Shown here one piece after another: positions 23,968 through 32,932 of a stretch of DNA of 38,124 nt (position 1 is the first letter of the stretch; every line of letters starts with the position of its first letter). The notes under the pieces were generated by a model. The model had not been told where the DNA came from and did not search any database. It worked only from the letters and a program-made list of their open reading frames with translations. The stretch is from Methanobacterium sp. UBA176. Its GTDB lineage: Archaea > Methanobacteriota > Methanobacteria > Methanobacteriales > Methanobacteriaceae. Where the stretch lies: NCBI GenBank assembly GCA_002505765.1, contig DAVZ01000006.1, positions 1 through 38,124 on the forward strand, given 5' to 3'. The position numbers and the translations under genes are program-made.

Positions 23968-25845
23968 TGTTTTGAATTTTATGGTGAAAGCAGCTGCATT
24001 ATTACCTGCAACATCCTTTACTGCTCCTGCTGGAACATATACCTGATACCATCTGTATTTGAATCTTAACCCTGTTTTAATGTAAAGGTAACTGCCGCTG
24101 ATCCATTTGGTTATTAACACTTTTTTACCGGTTGCCAGGTTTTTAACATGGATTTTAGACCAGTTAACGCTTGATTTAATGTTTTCTGATAAGCGGAAAG
24201 CAATTGTACCAGTCCTTGAATATCTAGTGCTGTAATTTAAGGGTTTAGTCGCAGCCACCTTAGGTGTAACCTTATCAATTATATACTTTTCAGTGTAAAC
24301 ACCAGAAGGATTACCAGCCATATCAACAGCCATGAACTTCAAAGTGGTGGTTGCAGTGATTATAATGGGTCCAGTGTATTTATTACTTGATGTAGTTGGA
24401 GTACTGCCATTTAAAGTGTAGTAAATAGTTCCTGGCTCACTCATCCAAAGAATAAGCTTCTTATTGGTATTGAATAACCCACCCTTATTATCAACGCCGG
24501 CCCTGGGCGCAGAAGTATCAGAATTATTAGTTACTGTAATATAGCTGGTTTTAGTTATTACATTGCTTCCTCCAGGTCCAGTAACAGTTAGTTTAACTGT
24601 ATAGGTTCCTGCAGTGCTGTATATATAATCTGGATTTTGCTGTGTGCTGTCAATTGTACCATCATTATTGAAATCCCAGCTCCATCCAGTAACTGAGTCT
24701 GTGGACTGGTCAGTGAAATGAACAGCTAGTGGAGCAGTTCCAGATGTGGTATTTGCTACGAAGTTTGCTACTGGTGCAGCATAATTTACCATAATATAAT
24801 CTGTTTTTATTTCTTCATTGCTTCCTCCAGCGTTAGTTGCTGTTAGTTTGACTGTGTATGTTCCTGCAGTGCTGTAAGTGTAGCTTGGGTTCTGTGCTGT
24901 ACTGTCTACTGTTCCATCGTTGTTGAAGTCCCATGCCCATGAAGTAGGGCTTCCAGTTGATTGGTCAGTGAATTGCACGTTTAACGGTGCTGTTCCGCTT
25001 GTTGGTGTTGCTGTGAAGGCTGCTGTTGGCGCTGTTCCAGTTACATAGTAACCGTTAGAATCTGTTGATGTTTGTGAAATTGTATTAACTCTAGTTGTCC
25101 ATCCAACATGACCTTCTGTTAGTCCAGTTTCTGGAGCCATCATGTATCCATACCCATTAAAAGCAGCTAAACTATCTAAAGGTAGATTCTGGAATGAATA
25201 ATCAATTTTTATAGCTCCATTGTTTTGCATTCCAGAATAACTTGAATTACTCAACATCCCAGCATACAGGTCTATAAGCATAATGTAGAACTTATTGCTT
25301 GTGTTGGTCATATCCTGTTTTTCATAAAGAGGGTAATCTGCCTGGAAATAAGGTTTCCATGTTTGCGGGCCGTAAATAAAATCTGACCTGTAGAATGTCT
25401 CAGTAAGAGTATTTGCATTGTAGGTTACTTCTGAAAAAAGCGGTGCCCCAGTAGATTTCGGTGTCCAGGTATATCCCCCTGCATTAATGGTAACCTGGAA
25501 ATTATCAGGAATTGAACCATTAACAGCAAGCATCAAAATACCGGAGTCTATGTAACCTTTACCTCCTCTTGTTGCCAGATAGAACGTTCCTGACTGGTTA
25601 GTTGTAAATGTATTTACTGTATTTTGACTGCCATCCAAATTTATTCTCAAAGCGTTAGTCCCGCCTGTTCCAGTTCCATTCATGAAGTAATAGGTATCAT
25701 TCCCATAAACATCGACATAAGCACCGTTATCATTGGAAACATCCAAGTATACCTGATTATTATCAGGCATTTCAGCAGCAGATGCACTCCCACATAACAC
25801 GAGAACCATCAAGCAAGTGAATGCCACGAATATATATTTCTTCAA
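23959..25845 (-). CDS. Secreted surface protein with two PKD domains
   Basis: 628 residues: signal peptide (KKYIFVAFTCLMVLVLCGSASA), an N-terminal ~240-residue region with no family I recognise (QVYLDVSNDNGAYVDVYGND ... YYFMNG), two PKD domains (about 268-350 and 355-440, each with FTDQST and WDFNNDGT), a chitobiase-type beta-sandwich (YYTLNGSTPTTSSNKYTGPI) and a C-terminal Ig-like domain ending AGNNAAAFTIKF. No C-terminal membrane helix is seen, so it may be released or bound to the cell wall. Translation begins at a TTG with GGAGGT seven bases upstream, as in the FmdE-like gene. The two PKD coding stretches are near-repeats at DNA level. Likely an adhesin or wall protein. Confidence 0.82.
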   Translation of the reverse strand: MKKYIFVAFTCLMVLVLCGSASAAEMPDNNQVYLDVSNDNGAYVDVYGNDTYYFMNGTGTGGTNALRINLDGSQNTVNTFTTNQSGTFYLATRGGKGYIDSGILMLAVNGSIPDNFQVTINAGGYTWTPKSTGAPLFSEVTYNANTLTETFYRSDFIYGPQTWKPYFQADYPLYEKQDMTNTSNKFYIMLIDLYAGMLSNSSYSGMQNNGAIKIDYSFQNLPLDSLAAFNGYGYMMAPETGLTEGHVGWTTRVNTISQTSTDSNGYYVTGTAPTAAFTATPTSGTAPLNVQFTDQSTGSPTSWAWDFNNDGTVDSTAQNPSYTYSTAGTYTVKLTATNAGGSNEEIKTDYIMVNYAAPVANFVANTTSGTAPLAVHFTDQSTDSVTGWSWDFNNDGTIDSTQQNPDYIYSTAGTYTVKLTVTGPGGSNVITKTSYITVTNNSDTSAPRAGVDNKGGLFNTNKKLILWMSEPGTIYYTLNGSTPTTSSNKYTGPIIITATTTLKFMAVDMAGNPSGVYTEKYIIDKVTPKVAATKPLNYSTRYSRTGTIAFRLSENIKSSVNWSKIHVKNLATGKKVLITKWISGSYLYIKTGLRFKYRWYQVYVPAGAVKDVAGNNAAAFTIKFKTGG

Positions 25846-26067
25846 ATCTTTTACCTCCTGTTTTAATCAAAATGCAAATATTGAGTATTCATAAATAACG
25901 TTAATACTACAATAATAATTGCATTATCTACTTCATATGAATTAGATTGAAGTGGATATGCATAAATATATCATTCTAAAATTAATAGTTTACTGATTCG
26001 AATTTGCATGAAAGTGAAATTAATTTCAAAATAAGCTTCTTAAAAATGAATTATAACCCAATATAGT
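25846..26067 (-). promoter_or_regulatory. Promoter region of the PKD protein gene
   Basis: AT-rich spacer. On the minus strand a TATA-like TATATTTATG (about 25961-25970) is followed by CATATCCA (25953-25960), which matches seven of eight bases of the regional operator's right half; the other half is absent. No gene is visible here. Confidence 0.35.
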
Positions 26068-26105
26068 AAAAAATAAAGACATTTAAGCCCCCATAGGGAC
26101 TTAAA
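26068..26105 (-). terminator. fwd operon terminator
   Basis: On the minus strand TTTAAGTCCC and GGGGCTTAAA pair as a 10-bp stem (one G-T) around TATG, starting just after the fwdB stop, followed by a T-rich run (plus-strand A-run 26069-26081). Confidence 0.75.
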
Positions 26106-26112
26106 TCAAGAG

Positions 26113-27459
26113 TTATTTAGCTGGAGATGTGACTTCTTTTACACTTTCCATTTTGGATTCGGACGCGTGAATTTCTTTGACTCGCTCTAACATTCTTTTT
26201 AATATTTCCTTGTCTGATAAAAGATCTGAATCTATGATCTTTTTCATTGTAAAACAGACCCCATCCATCCTATAGGCAGTTCCCTCAGAAGAGATACCAA
26301 TCTGTGCTGGCGGTATTATTATATCAGCTAACTCTGTAGTTGGAGTTCTGTGAGGTTCAATGGCTATTACTGGAATTTCTACCATTCGTTGCAATGCTCT
26401 TTGAGGGAAGTGCGCACCTGGATCTGCCCCTATTACAAACATGGCATCAGCTTCCTTGTTTTGAAGTAAATCATTTGTACCTGTTTCTCCAGGATTATAT
26501 CTTGGATAACCAGTCGCGAAATCGACGCAGAAAGGATATCCTGTTGTCCATGTGCAGACATGATTAAAGCCGTTCACATTGTAATGTCCCCTCATAGGAA
26601 TCAGTGTGAACTTTCCACCATATTCGTTAAGCTCTTCAATGGCACATATCCCAGCGTCAATGTTTCGGTTTTTAGCACTGGTTTGAGTTATACCCATTCC
26701 AAAAAAGAGGTTACCAAACTGGGCGCTTTTAAGTAATTCAACTGCCTGATATATTAGATCTCTTGGAACACCTGCAACATTTTCATAAAGGATTTTATGG
26801 CCTTTCATAGCAGCTCTTATAGCATCCAGTAACTCGTAGTCTTTTCCAGGTTCTACCTGAAGGTGTATATCTGCTAATTTTGCTGTATCTGACTCTCTTG
26901 GATCCACCACGATAAGTGTTCTATCTGGTCTTCCCCTTTCTCTAAAGTACCCTCTTGAAAAATAATGTCGGGACATATGTCTTGGATGTGCATGCATAGG
27001 ATTGCACGCCCAATATATAATGACATCAGCACGGTTTTTAACTTCTCCAAGTGTACATACAGGGTATCCTGTATCATGAACTGCTAACAAAGATGGTCCA
27101 TGGCAGACTGTTGCAGTATTATCTATTAATGCTTTCAATTCTTCTGCAAGTTCTACACCCACCTCATCGGCTTCACATGAAACGGAACTCCAGCCGTATA
27201 ATATTGGTCTTTTTGCGTTTACAAGTATCTCGACGGCTTTTTCTATAGCTTCATCAATTTCAACTTCTACCAGTTCACCGTTTGCTTTTCTTATCATTGG
27301 CTTTTTATAAAGCGTAGCATCTTTATGATGCATAAATTTACTGTGTCCAATTCTACATGCATTCATGGTACCTACAATTTCGTTGTTTTCCACTTTACAG
27401 ATGATATCATCGCAGAGGGTTCCACAAAATGGGCATGGGACATTTTTTATAAGTTCCAT
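26113..27459 (-). CDS. fwdB: Formylmethanofuran dehydrogenase catalytic subunit B
   Basis: 448 residues. FwdB holds the tungsten or molybdenum bis-pterin centre and one [4Fe-4S] cluster and reduces CO2 to formate in the first step of methanogenesis. The N-terminal cluster ligands are C9, C12 and C16 (CPFCGTLC) and C35 (NACRIGHSK). The metal ligand is a cysteine at about residue 119 (TVCHGPSLLA), so this is the cysteine rather than the selenocysteine version. The oxidoreductase body follows (WACNPMHAHPRHMS, FGMGITQTSAKNRN, IGADPGAHFPQRA). A GGAGTGA site lies five bases before the ATG. It is the last gene of the operon, 56 bases after fwdC. Tungsten is favoured by gene order; metal use cannot be proven from sequence. 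Confidence 0.95.
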   Translation of the reverse strand: MELIKNVPCPFCGTLCDDIICKVENNEIVGTMNACRIGHSKFMHHKDATLYKKPMIRKANGELVEVEIDEAIEKAVEILVNAKRPILYGWSSVSCEADEVGVELAEELKALIDNTATVCHGPSLLAVHDTGYPVCTLGEVKNRADVIIYWACNPMHAHPRHMSRHYFSRGYFRERGRPDRTLIVVDPRESDTAKLADIHLQVEPGKDYELLDAIRAAMKGHKILYENVAGVPRDLIYQAVELLKSAQFGNLFFGMGITQTSAKNRNIDAGICAIEELNEYGGKFTLIPMRGHYNVNGFNHVCTWTTGYPFCVDFATGYPRYNPGETGTNDLLQNKEADAMFVIGADPGAHFPQRALQRMVEIPVIAIEPHRTPTTELADIIIPPAQIGISSEGTAYRMDGVCFTMKKIIDSDLLSDKEILKRMLERVKEIHASESKMESVKEVTSPAK

Positions 27460-27515
27460 TTAAATCACTCCAAATTTTTTTAATAATTAGTTCTTTTCAT
27501 GGTTCAATTTCTTTA

Positions 27516-28328
27516 TCAGGGAACTATATGAGCATTCTTTGCAGTTGCAGTGTATACTACTCCGTCTGCACCTTTAGTTGCAAAGTCGCCTCTAAATTTA
27601 TAAAATAAACCCTGCATAACTTCTCCGTCGACGTCTATGTCTTTTCTAACTCCAAGATATTCAAATCCGGGGAGAAACTCACCAATCCTTCCGTTAACGA
27701 TGATAGTACCGCCTTTCATCTCTCCACCAGTTCTGGATATTACATTACCATCTATAATCAAAATTCCACCATTCATGTGTATTCCTGGCAGCATTTTTAC
27801 GTTTCCAATAATATGGATTTTACCTCCCAGCATATATTCGGCAATTTCACGTCCGGCGTTTCCATGAACTGTGATTTTACCTCCGCTCATACCTCTCCAG
27901 TCACCACGGTAAGCTGAACCAAGATAATCACCAGCATTTCCCATCACAACAATTTCTCCGCCTTGCATATTTTGCCCAGCCCATCCTGCAACATCTCCTT
28001 CCACAGTAATTTTTCCTCCCTTCATCTTAGCACCAACATACATGCTGGCATTGCCTTTAACTACTATTTCACCAGTTGTCATTCCCTGTCCTATTCTTTT
28101 AGTGTTGTAAACATCACCGTTGAATTCTATTTGTAATTCTGAAGGGTCTTCACCAGATTCTCCTTCCACATCAAAAAATTCTTGGAGTTCTACTTCGGTG
28201 TTACCGTACAGAATATTCATTGATTTTATTTCATCAATGGTTTTACCGGCTAATGTATCTGGAAGGATAGTATCAACCTCAAGAGGTACTTGTGGCTGTT
28301 CTTTAGGTGTTAAAATTATTTTACTCAT
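27516..28328 (-). CDS. fwdC: Formylmethanofuran dehydrogenase subunit C
   Basis: About 270 residues. After an N-terminal region (SKIILTPKEQPQVPLE) the protein is a right-handed beta-helix of repeats of the form GGKIxVxGxAGxxxGxxMxGG, the family shared with the C-terminal domain of glutamate synthase. In the complex it binds FwdA and helps hold methanofuran. The start is the second of two adjacent ATGs, four bases after GGTGA and giving an N-terminus MSKIILTPKE that matches the family; an upstream in-frame start at 28352 would overlap fwdA without its own ribosome site. Confidence 0.94.
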   Translation of the reverse strand: MSKIILTPKEQPQVPLEVDTILPDTLAGKTIDEIKSMNILYGNTEVELQEFFDVEGESGEDPSELQIEFNGDVYNTKRIGQGMTTGEIVVKGNASMYVGAKMKGGKITVEGDVAGWAGQNMQGGEIVVMGNAGDYLGSAYRGDWRGMSGGKITVHGNAGREIAEYMLGGKIHIIGNVKMLPGIHMNGGILIIDGNVISRTGGEMKGGTIIVNGRIGEFLPGFEYLGVRKDIDVDGEVMQGLFYKFRGDFATKGADGVVYTATAKNAHIVP

Positions 28329-28348
28329 CATATCACCAGTTCCCTTTA

Positions 28349-30058
28349 TCATTTTATTTCGATAGGGGCAGATCTTCTCATATAACCATCCCCTATTTCG
28401 TAATTTTCAAAATTCACAGTGTAGTACTGTTTGAATTTCTTTTTGACATCAGAAATTACGTTCTTTTCTAATTCCTCATTGAAATGACAGTTTACCCAGT
28501 AAGTTCTACCATCAATTCGTGGTTTTACGAGTTCACCATTTTTAACTACGATTTCCCCATCCTTAAACACATGATCTGCCATTCTGAATACTGCTTCGAT
28601 TGTCATATAATCTGATGATGCATCCTGTGTTTCAGGGTTGAAGGAGTATATAGCAACATCTGCGTCAGCTCCAACACCGAGATGTCCTTTAGTTTCACTT
28701 AATCCCAGTACCCTGGCGGCTGTAGCTCGTGTTACCTGTGCAATGTCATATAGAGAATATTCGCGGTCTATTGTTGCAATACTGCTCCTCTTTTGTGCCC
28801 ATGCATGAAGTTCATTCTCAATAAGATCATTTCTGTACTTGCTGCTCATAAGCCATGCTATAATTCTTGGATATCGTGTAAATGGCCCTGCATTTGGATG
28901 ATCTGTTGTCATCATTATCTTGCCCGGGTCTTTAGTTAGAAGGAACAATTCCATACCGATAGCCCACTGTGTAGAATGAACCGGATTCTTTGATGAGTAA
29001 ATAAATGGAACAACTCCTGAACCTGTTTCAAGTTCAACGTCACAGTTTGCCCATTTAAATCCAGTTAGAGTGTATAAATCGAATTCCATTGGCCCGTCTG
29101 CAGTCATGGTTGTTGTTTCATCTAAGGTAATCTGTCCAACGTCTATCGCAATATGATCATTTTTGTTCAAATAGTCAGCGATTGCAGGGGCCTCAGATTC
29201 AAAGTCTCTCCAGGAGGTTCCTCCATAACTGTGGAACTGAACGTGAGTTCCATACAATGAAATGTCCCTTTCTCCGTATTTGGGAGATGCTTTAATGTTC
29301 TTGGCGATATCAAATGATGCAAGAGTTGTTTCGTAGTTTCCAGGATGTCCCAAGTCATTACAGTGCAGATGCACAGAATGAGGTAAACCTATCATTTCAT
29401 TGGCTTCAACAAGACCTTTTATCATTTCTGCTCCTGTTATTCCAAATTTTGGTGCTGGGTCGTTTATTCCATGTACATTTCCTCCCCATCCCCACGCTTC
29501 TGTACCACAGGGATTGACAACTTTAATTGCATATCCTTTTGTAGCTCTCATAAGCCAGGCAATGTAAGCTGCGCACTCTTCAACTTCACCATTTTTTAAA
29601 TACTCCATTACAAACCAGTTATTTCCAAGAAGTGGGTAAGCTCCTTTATCGAGTATTGGAGTATCAACTAATTCTTCATGTACGTGTCTTGCAATAAGCG
29701 GAGGCATAGCTGCTTCCATGGCAGTTGTATATCCCATTTCCGTGTATCTGTAACCTGTCATAAATGTTGATGGAACTGAAAATCCACTTCCAGATCTTCT
29801 ATCTCCTGATTTTGCTTCCACATCTTTTTCACTGTCTTCTGGACGCATCATTCTTCCCACGTTAACCTTTGGACCTGCTATATGTGTATGGGGTTCAACA
29901 CCTCCAGCCATTACTATTTTTCCAGAAGCATCTACCACTTCTGCAGATTCACCTACACTTTCCACTATTTTTCCATCTCTTATACAGATGTCCATCTTCT
30001 CTCCATCGATGTTGTTTAGTGGATCATAAACCATTCCGTTTTTTATTATGTATTCCAC
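28349..30058 (-). CDS. fwdA: Formylmethanofuran dehydrogenase amidohydrolase subunit A
   Basis: 569 residues. FwdA condenses formate, delivered by an internal tunnel from FwdB, with methanofuran at a binuclear zinc site. The amidohydrolase ligands are visible: HTH at residues 57-59, the lysine that becomes carboxylated in AIKVVNPCG at about 178-179, HLHCNDLGHPGN, THVQFHSYGG, and the late Asp in TTDHPNAGPFTR. Translation starts at a GTG, seven bases after GGAGG. It lies 17 bases after fwdD and 20 bases before fwdC. Confidence 0.95.
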   Translation of the reverse strand: MEYIIKNGMVYDPLNNIDGEKMDICIRDGKIVESVGESAEVVDASGKIVMAGGVEPHTHIAGPKVNVGRMMRPEDSEKDVEAKSGDRRSGSGFSVPSTFMTGYRYTEMGYTTAMEAAMPPLIARHVHEELVDTPILDKGAYPLLGNNWFVMEYLKNGEVEECAAYIAWLMRATKGYAIKVVNPCGTEAWGWGGNVHGINDPAPKFGITGAEMIKGLVEANEMIGLPHSVHLHCNDLGHPGNYETTLASFDIAKNIKASPKYGERDISLYGTHVQFHSYGGTSWRDFESEAPAIADYLNKNDHIAIDVGQITLDETTTMTADGPMEFDLYTLTGFKWANCDVELETGSGVVPFIYSSKNPVHSTQWAIGMELFLLTKDPGKIMMTTDHPNAGPFTRYPRIIAWLMSSKYRNDLIENELHAWAQKRSSIATIDREYSLYDIAQVTRATAARVLGLSETKGHLGVGADADVAIYSFNPETQDASSDYMTIEAVFRMADHVFKDGEIVVKNGELVKPRIDGRTYWVNCHFNEELEKNVISDVKKKFKQYYTVNFENYEIGDGYMRRSAPIEIK

Positions 30059-30075
30059 GTGAAATCCTCCTTTTA

Positions 30076-30468
30076 TTAGTATAGTCCTACTTTTCCATAT
30101 CTCTTCATTAATGAAGGCATGTCTAACACTTTTTCATCGGTGGGCATAATTTCCACTTTTGTATCTTTGAAATCTGGCATTGCCATAGAGTCTAATAAAG
30201 GACTTACAACATGATTACACCATGGCCCCATAGGAACATATACCATTCCATCTGGAAGTGTTTCAGCTGTCTCTACAGCATATACAACAACTTCACCATA
30301 CTTTGATGTAATTTTAACTGTATCTCCTTCTTTTACACCTAAAGCATTCATTTGATCCTTGTTCATATGGCATATTGCGGCAGTGTCAATGTACATTTGA
30401 AGGTCTTTACCTGATTCTATGGCCTCACCTTGCCAGACCGTTCTTCCAGTATTTAGTATGGCTTTCAT
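30076..30468 (-). CDS. fwdD: Formylmethanofuran dehydrogenase subunit D
   Basis: 130 residues forming the molybdopterin-dinucleotide-binding beta-barrel that, with FwdB, completes the active-site module (INTG-type start AILNTGRTVWQGEA, then AICHMNKDQMNALGVKEGD and VTAETLPDGMVYVPMGPWCN-like stretches). In many oxidoreductases the two parts are one chain. It overlaps fwdG by four bases (ATGA), indicating translational coupling. Confidence 0.93.
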   Translation of the reverse strand: MKAILNTGRTVWQGEAIESGKDLQMYIDTAAICHMNKDQMNALGVKEGDTVKITSKYGEVVVYAVETAETLPDGMVYVPMGPWCNHVVSPLLDSMAMPDFKDTKVEIMPTDEKVLDMPSLMKRYGKVGLY

Positions 30469-30713
30469 TCCACATCCTCCATTGCTATGGCATTAACAGG
30501 GCATGCTTTAATGCATGTTGCACAGTTATTACAGTCTTTAAGTTCTTTAATTTTTATAGCTCCATCTTCTACCATTAAAATTTGTCCAACGTCCTCTTGC
30601 GGGCCTTTTCCACCTGCAATTTCTGTACTTTTAGATGCGTTTACAGGGCAAGCTACAACGCAGTTGCCGCATCCATGACAGAGTTCTGGATATATTACAA
30701 GTTCGACAGACAT
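30465..30713 (-). CDS. fwdG: Formylmethanofuran dehydrogenase ferredoxin subunit G
   Basis: 82 residues with two [4Fe-4S] motifs: CHGCGNCVVACPVNA near the N-terminus and CNNCATCIKACPVNA near the C-terminus. It relays electrons between the polyferredoxin FwdF and the cluster in FwdB. Its start lies immediately after the fwdF stop and its end overlaps fwdD. Confidence 0.93.
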   Translation of the reverse strand: MSVELVIYPELCHGCGNCVVACPVNASKSTEIAGGKGPQEDVGQILMVEDGAIKIKELKDCNNCATCIKACPVNAIAMEDVE

Positions 30714-31808
30714 TTACTTACCTCCAGATTCAGCTTTTGTTTTAGGTTTATGTAATGTTTCTTTCAGTGATTCCACAGCTTTTTGCCATGCTTTTGATTT
30801 GATTGGTGTGATGTTCATACCACTTCTTTTAACTTCAATTGCAGAGACAGGGCACACATTCTGGCAGGCACCACAGTATATGCAGTATTTTTCATCTTTG
30901 TAAAGTTTATCTGCAATCTCACCTGGTTCAGAAGGTTTTGGGAACGATAGTACGTTACATGGACATACTTCAATACATGTTTTGCACCCCTGACATGCTT
31001 CCTGATCTATGATTAATTCACCTTCAAACGGCTTTTCAACTACGAATACGTCTTTAGGACAGGTTTCCTGGCACCATCCGCAGTTAACACATAGATCTTC
31101 GTTAAGGATTAGATCTCCTTTTACTTCTGCTTCTTCAATTTCGTATTCGCCGTAAGGACATACTTTACATACAACTTTTATGGCGTCTTCCGGGCATATT
31201 CGTTTACAGATACCACAGTAAACACATTTGTCTTTATCTACTACAATATCTGATGCTATTTCAAAGTTTGAGGATGTTGGAATGTTTTTTACAAGATATA
31301 TTGCCTCTGCTGGACACATATCTTCACACATTCCACATGAAATGCATTTATCTTTATCAACTTCTATTTCACCGGTTACAAGTTTTGCCCTTTCAGGTAA
31401 TTGTCTCATAACCTTTATTGCGTCCTGAGGACAAACTGTGTCACAAGCACCGCAGTATACACAGTAATCATATTCAGGAGTAATTGATCTGATGAGTTTT
31501 GGGTACTCTTCGATTTCTTTAATCTGTTTACCATCAATTATTAGATCCAGTGCTTCAACCGGGCATACAACACTACACATACCACAGAGTACGCACTTAT
31601 TTTCATCTATACTAATTTTTGAAGCATCAACTTCGCCTCTTACTATTGCACCTACTGGACCAAGTTCTATTGCTTCCAAAGGACATATTTGTTCACATAT
31701 ACCACATCCAATACATTTCTCGTCTTTAAAGCAAAGCTCTCTTTTTTCTTCTGCTTCCCTTTTAATAGAGACATTCTTGTCTTCGGTGGCTTTTATATTT
31801 GTTACCAT
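30714..31808 (-). CDS. fwdF: Formylmethanofuran dehydrogenase polyferredoxin subunit F
   Basis: 364 residues with eight [4Fe-4S] motifs: CIGCGICEQICP, CVLCGMCSVVCP, CVYCGACDTVCP, CISCGMCEDMCP, CVYCGICKRICP, CVNCGWCQETCP, CQGCKTCIEVCP and CIYCGACQNVCP. It wires the enzyme complex internally and to heterodisulfide reductase in structural models of the Methanothermobacter complexes. GGAGGT lies five bases before the ATG. A basic, lysine-rich N-terminus and C-terminus flank the clusters. A paralogue is at 10067-11089. Confidence 0.95.
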   Translation of the reverse strand: MVTNIKATEDKNVSIKREAEEKRELCFKDEKCIGCGICEQICPLEAIELGPVGAIVRGEVDASKISIDENKCVLCGMCSVVCPVEALDLIIDGKQIKEIEEYPKLIRSITPEYDYCVYCGACDTVCPQDAIKVMRQLPERAKLVTGEIEVDKDKCISCGMCEDMCPAEAIYLVKNIPTSSNFEIASDIVVDKDKCVYCGICKRICPEDAIKVVCKVCPYGEYEIEEAEVKGDLILNEDLCVNCGWCQETCPKDVFVVEKPFEGELIIDQEACQGCKTCIEVCPCNVLSFPKPSEPGEIADKLYKDEKYCIYCGACQNVCPVSAIEVKRSGMNITPIKSKAWQKAVESLKETLHKPKTKAESGGK

Positions 31809-31891
31809 TTTATACCTCCAAATAATTTAATTGGGGTTCAGAAACCAATCAAAATCATCAAAAATCATAGATTTTCGAAAGTTTCGATTTC

Positions 31892-32341
31892 TTAAACCTC
31901 CAAAATTTCTATTGAGTTGGTTGGACACCTTGATTCACACATACGACATCCACAACACCAATTAGAGTCTATCTGTGCTTTGAGGTTATTTAATTCTGCA
32001 GCTTTCATTAAGCATGTATCTACACAAAGTCCACAGCCTATACAGCTATCTTTTATTTTAGGGTTAAATTTTCGTTTCATAAGTGTTTTTACGATTATCC
32101 GTGTTTTGCCCGTGTCTTTTGTAAGTACATTAGTCATTTGCAGAAAATCATGAGGACAGAACTTGCTGATTGTTTCTGCAGTTTCAATGGAATCAAGGGA
32201 TATATTTCTACCATTGATATAGTGTGATACTGTTGATCTGTCCATTCCCAGCCATTTTGCTATATCTTTTTGAAGATAACCTTCTCTTCTGAGAGTTATT
32301 GCTGCGAGGTAATTTAACCCTGAAAGGATATGTTTAGGCAT
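31892..32341 (-). CDS. Helix-turn-helix protein fused to a 2x[4Fe-4S] ferredoxin domain
   Basis: 149 residues. An N-terminal helix-turn-helix (about residues 8-46: RREGYLQKDIAKWLGMDRSTVSHYINGRN) is joined by a linker to a C-terminal ferredoxin domain with CIGCGLCVDTC and CCGCRMCESRCP. This suggests a redox- or iron-sensing DNA-binding protein. It heads the fwd operon, with 83 bases to fwdF, in the position where Methanothermobacter has fwdH; equivalence to FwdH is possible but unverified. GGTGA precedes the ATG. Its promoter has two matching inverted elements, so autoregulation is a natural hypothesis. It is not the Tfx regulator, which lacks ferredoxin motifs. Confidence 0.82.
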   Translation of the reverse strand: MPKHILSGLNYLAAITLRREGYLQKDIAKWLGMDRSTVSHYINGRNISLDSIETAETISKFCPHDFLQMTNVLTKDTGKTRIIVKTLMKRKFNPKIKDSCIGCGLCVDTCLMKAAELNNLKAQIDSNWCCGCRMCESRCPTNSIEILEV

Positions 32342-32350
32342 GAACTCACC

Positions 32351-32369
32351 ATGTGTAGTAATTACACAT
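32351..32369 (-). promoter_or_regulatory. Operator-like dyad ATGTGTA-N5-TACACAT at the HTH-ferredoxin/fwd promoter
   Basis: Perfect 7-bp arms around GTAAT. The TATA box (32381-32390 on the minus strand) puts the transcript start near 32360, the centre of the dyad. The inner core TGTAGTAATTACA recurs with one change at 32432-32444. Confidence 0.7.
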
Positions 32370-32414
32370 TTCTTAATTTAAATATATATAGATTCTCACT
32401 AGAATTAAATGTAA

Positions 32415-32444
32415 ACATTTATATATATAAATGTAACTACTACA
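32415..32444 (-). promoter_or_regulatory. 20-bp palindrome and second TGTAGTARTTACA site
   Basis: A perfect 20-bp palindrome (ACATTTATAT / ATATAAATGT, 32415-32434) contains a possible second TATA box. Overlapping it is TGTAACTACTACA (32432-32444), the reverse complement of the core at 32354-32366 with one change. The two cores are 78 bases apart in opposite orientation. Confidence 0.55.
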
Positions 32445-32601
32445 CCTCTATTTTTATGGATGCTCTCCCATATTCAAATGTGGTTGAACAACACATACAA
32501 AATAATTTAATTTAATTCTACCAAAAATTAGTAAAGTTCAGTAAAAAAAGCTTAAACTAATAATTAATGAATTTATATCATAAAAAAAGGTTCTATTGAG
32601 T

Positions 32602-32880
32602 TTAATCGTCCTTAGCTTCAAGTGTGCATTTTTTATCCACACATTCATGCTCAATTTCAACGATGAAATCTTTTGATTTTACCACGTCAATGCATGTAGG
32701 TCCTTTAATTATATCCCCTTGTACATCAAGTTGAATAACGCCCTCGTTATTTGTAATTACTATTCCAGGGATATAACATCTGCCAAGAGATAGTCTTATA
32801 ATATCTCCAGGTTTAACTTCTTTTTCTAAATATTCACATATTTCATCACATGTTACAGATCTGCTTTCCTCTTTTTTCAA
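32602..32880 (-). CDS. Conserved small methanogen protein, possibly DUF2097
   Basis: About 92 residues, soluble, with five cysteines (CDEICEYLEKEVKPGDIIRLSLGRCYIPG ... HECVDKKCTLEAKDD). The GDIIRLSLGRCYIPGIV segment looks like a small beta-barrel. It resembles the DUF2097 proteins of methanogens, but I am not certain. Start: a TTG at 32880 lies five bases after GAGGTGA; an in-frame GTG at 32889 is part of that ribosome site. It is transcribed in the same direction as fwd but 260 bases upstream, with promoter elements between, so it is a separate unit. Its neighbour upstream is the decayed fdhA. Confidence 0.6.
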   Translation of the reverse strand: MKKEESRSVTCDEICEYLEKEVKPGDIIRLSLGRCYIPGIVITNNEGVIQLDVQGDIIKGPTCIDVVKSKDFIVEIEHECVDKKCTLEAKDD

Positions 32881-32932
32881 TAATATCACCTCAACTAAAT
32901 ATTGTATTTCATTGTATTTAAAAATGATTTTC

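Noticed and set aside
24540..25030. Internal DNA repeats as a CRISPR or mobile element
   Set aside because: They are the two tandem PKD domains of a surface protein, with no regular spacers.
26113..27459. Possible selenocysteine codon in fwdB
   Set aside because: The metal-ligand position is encoded as cysteine and the frame has no internal TGA.
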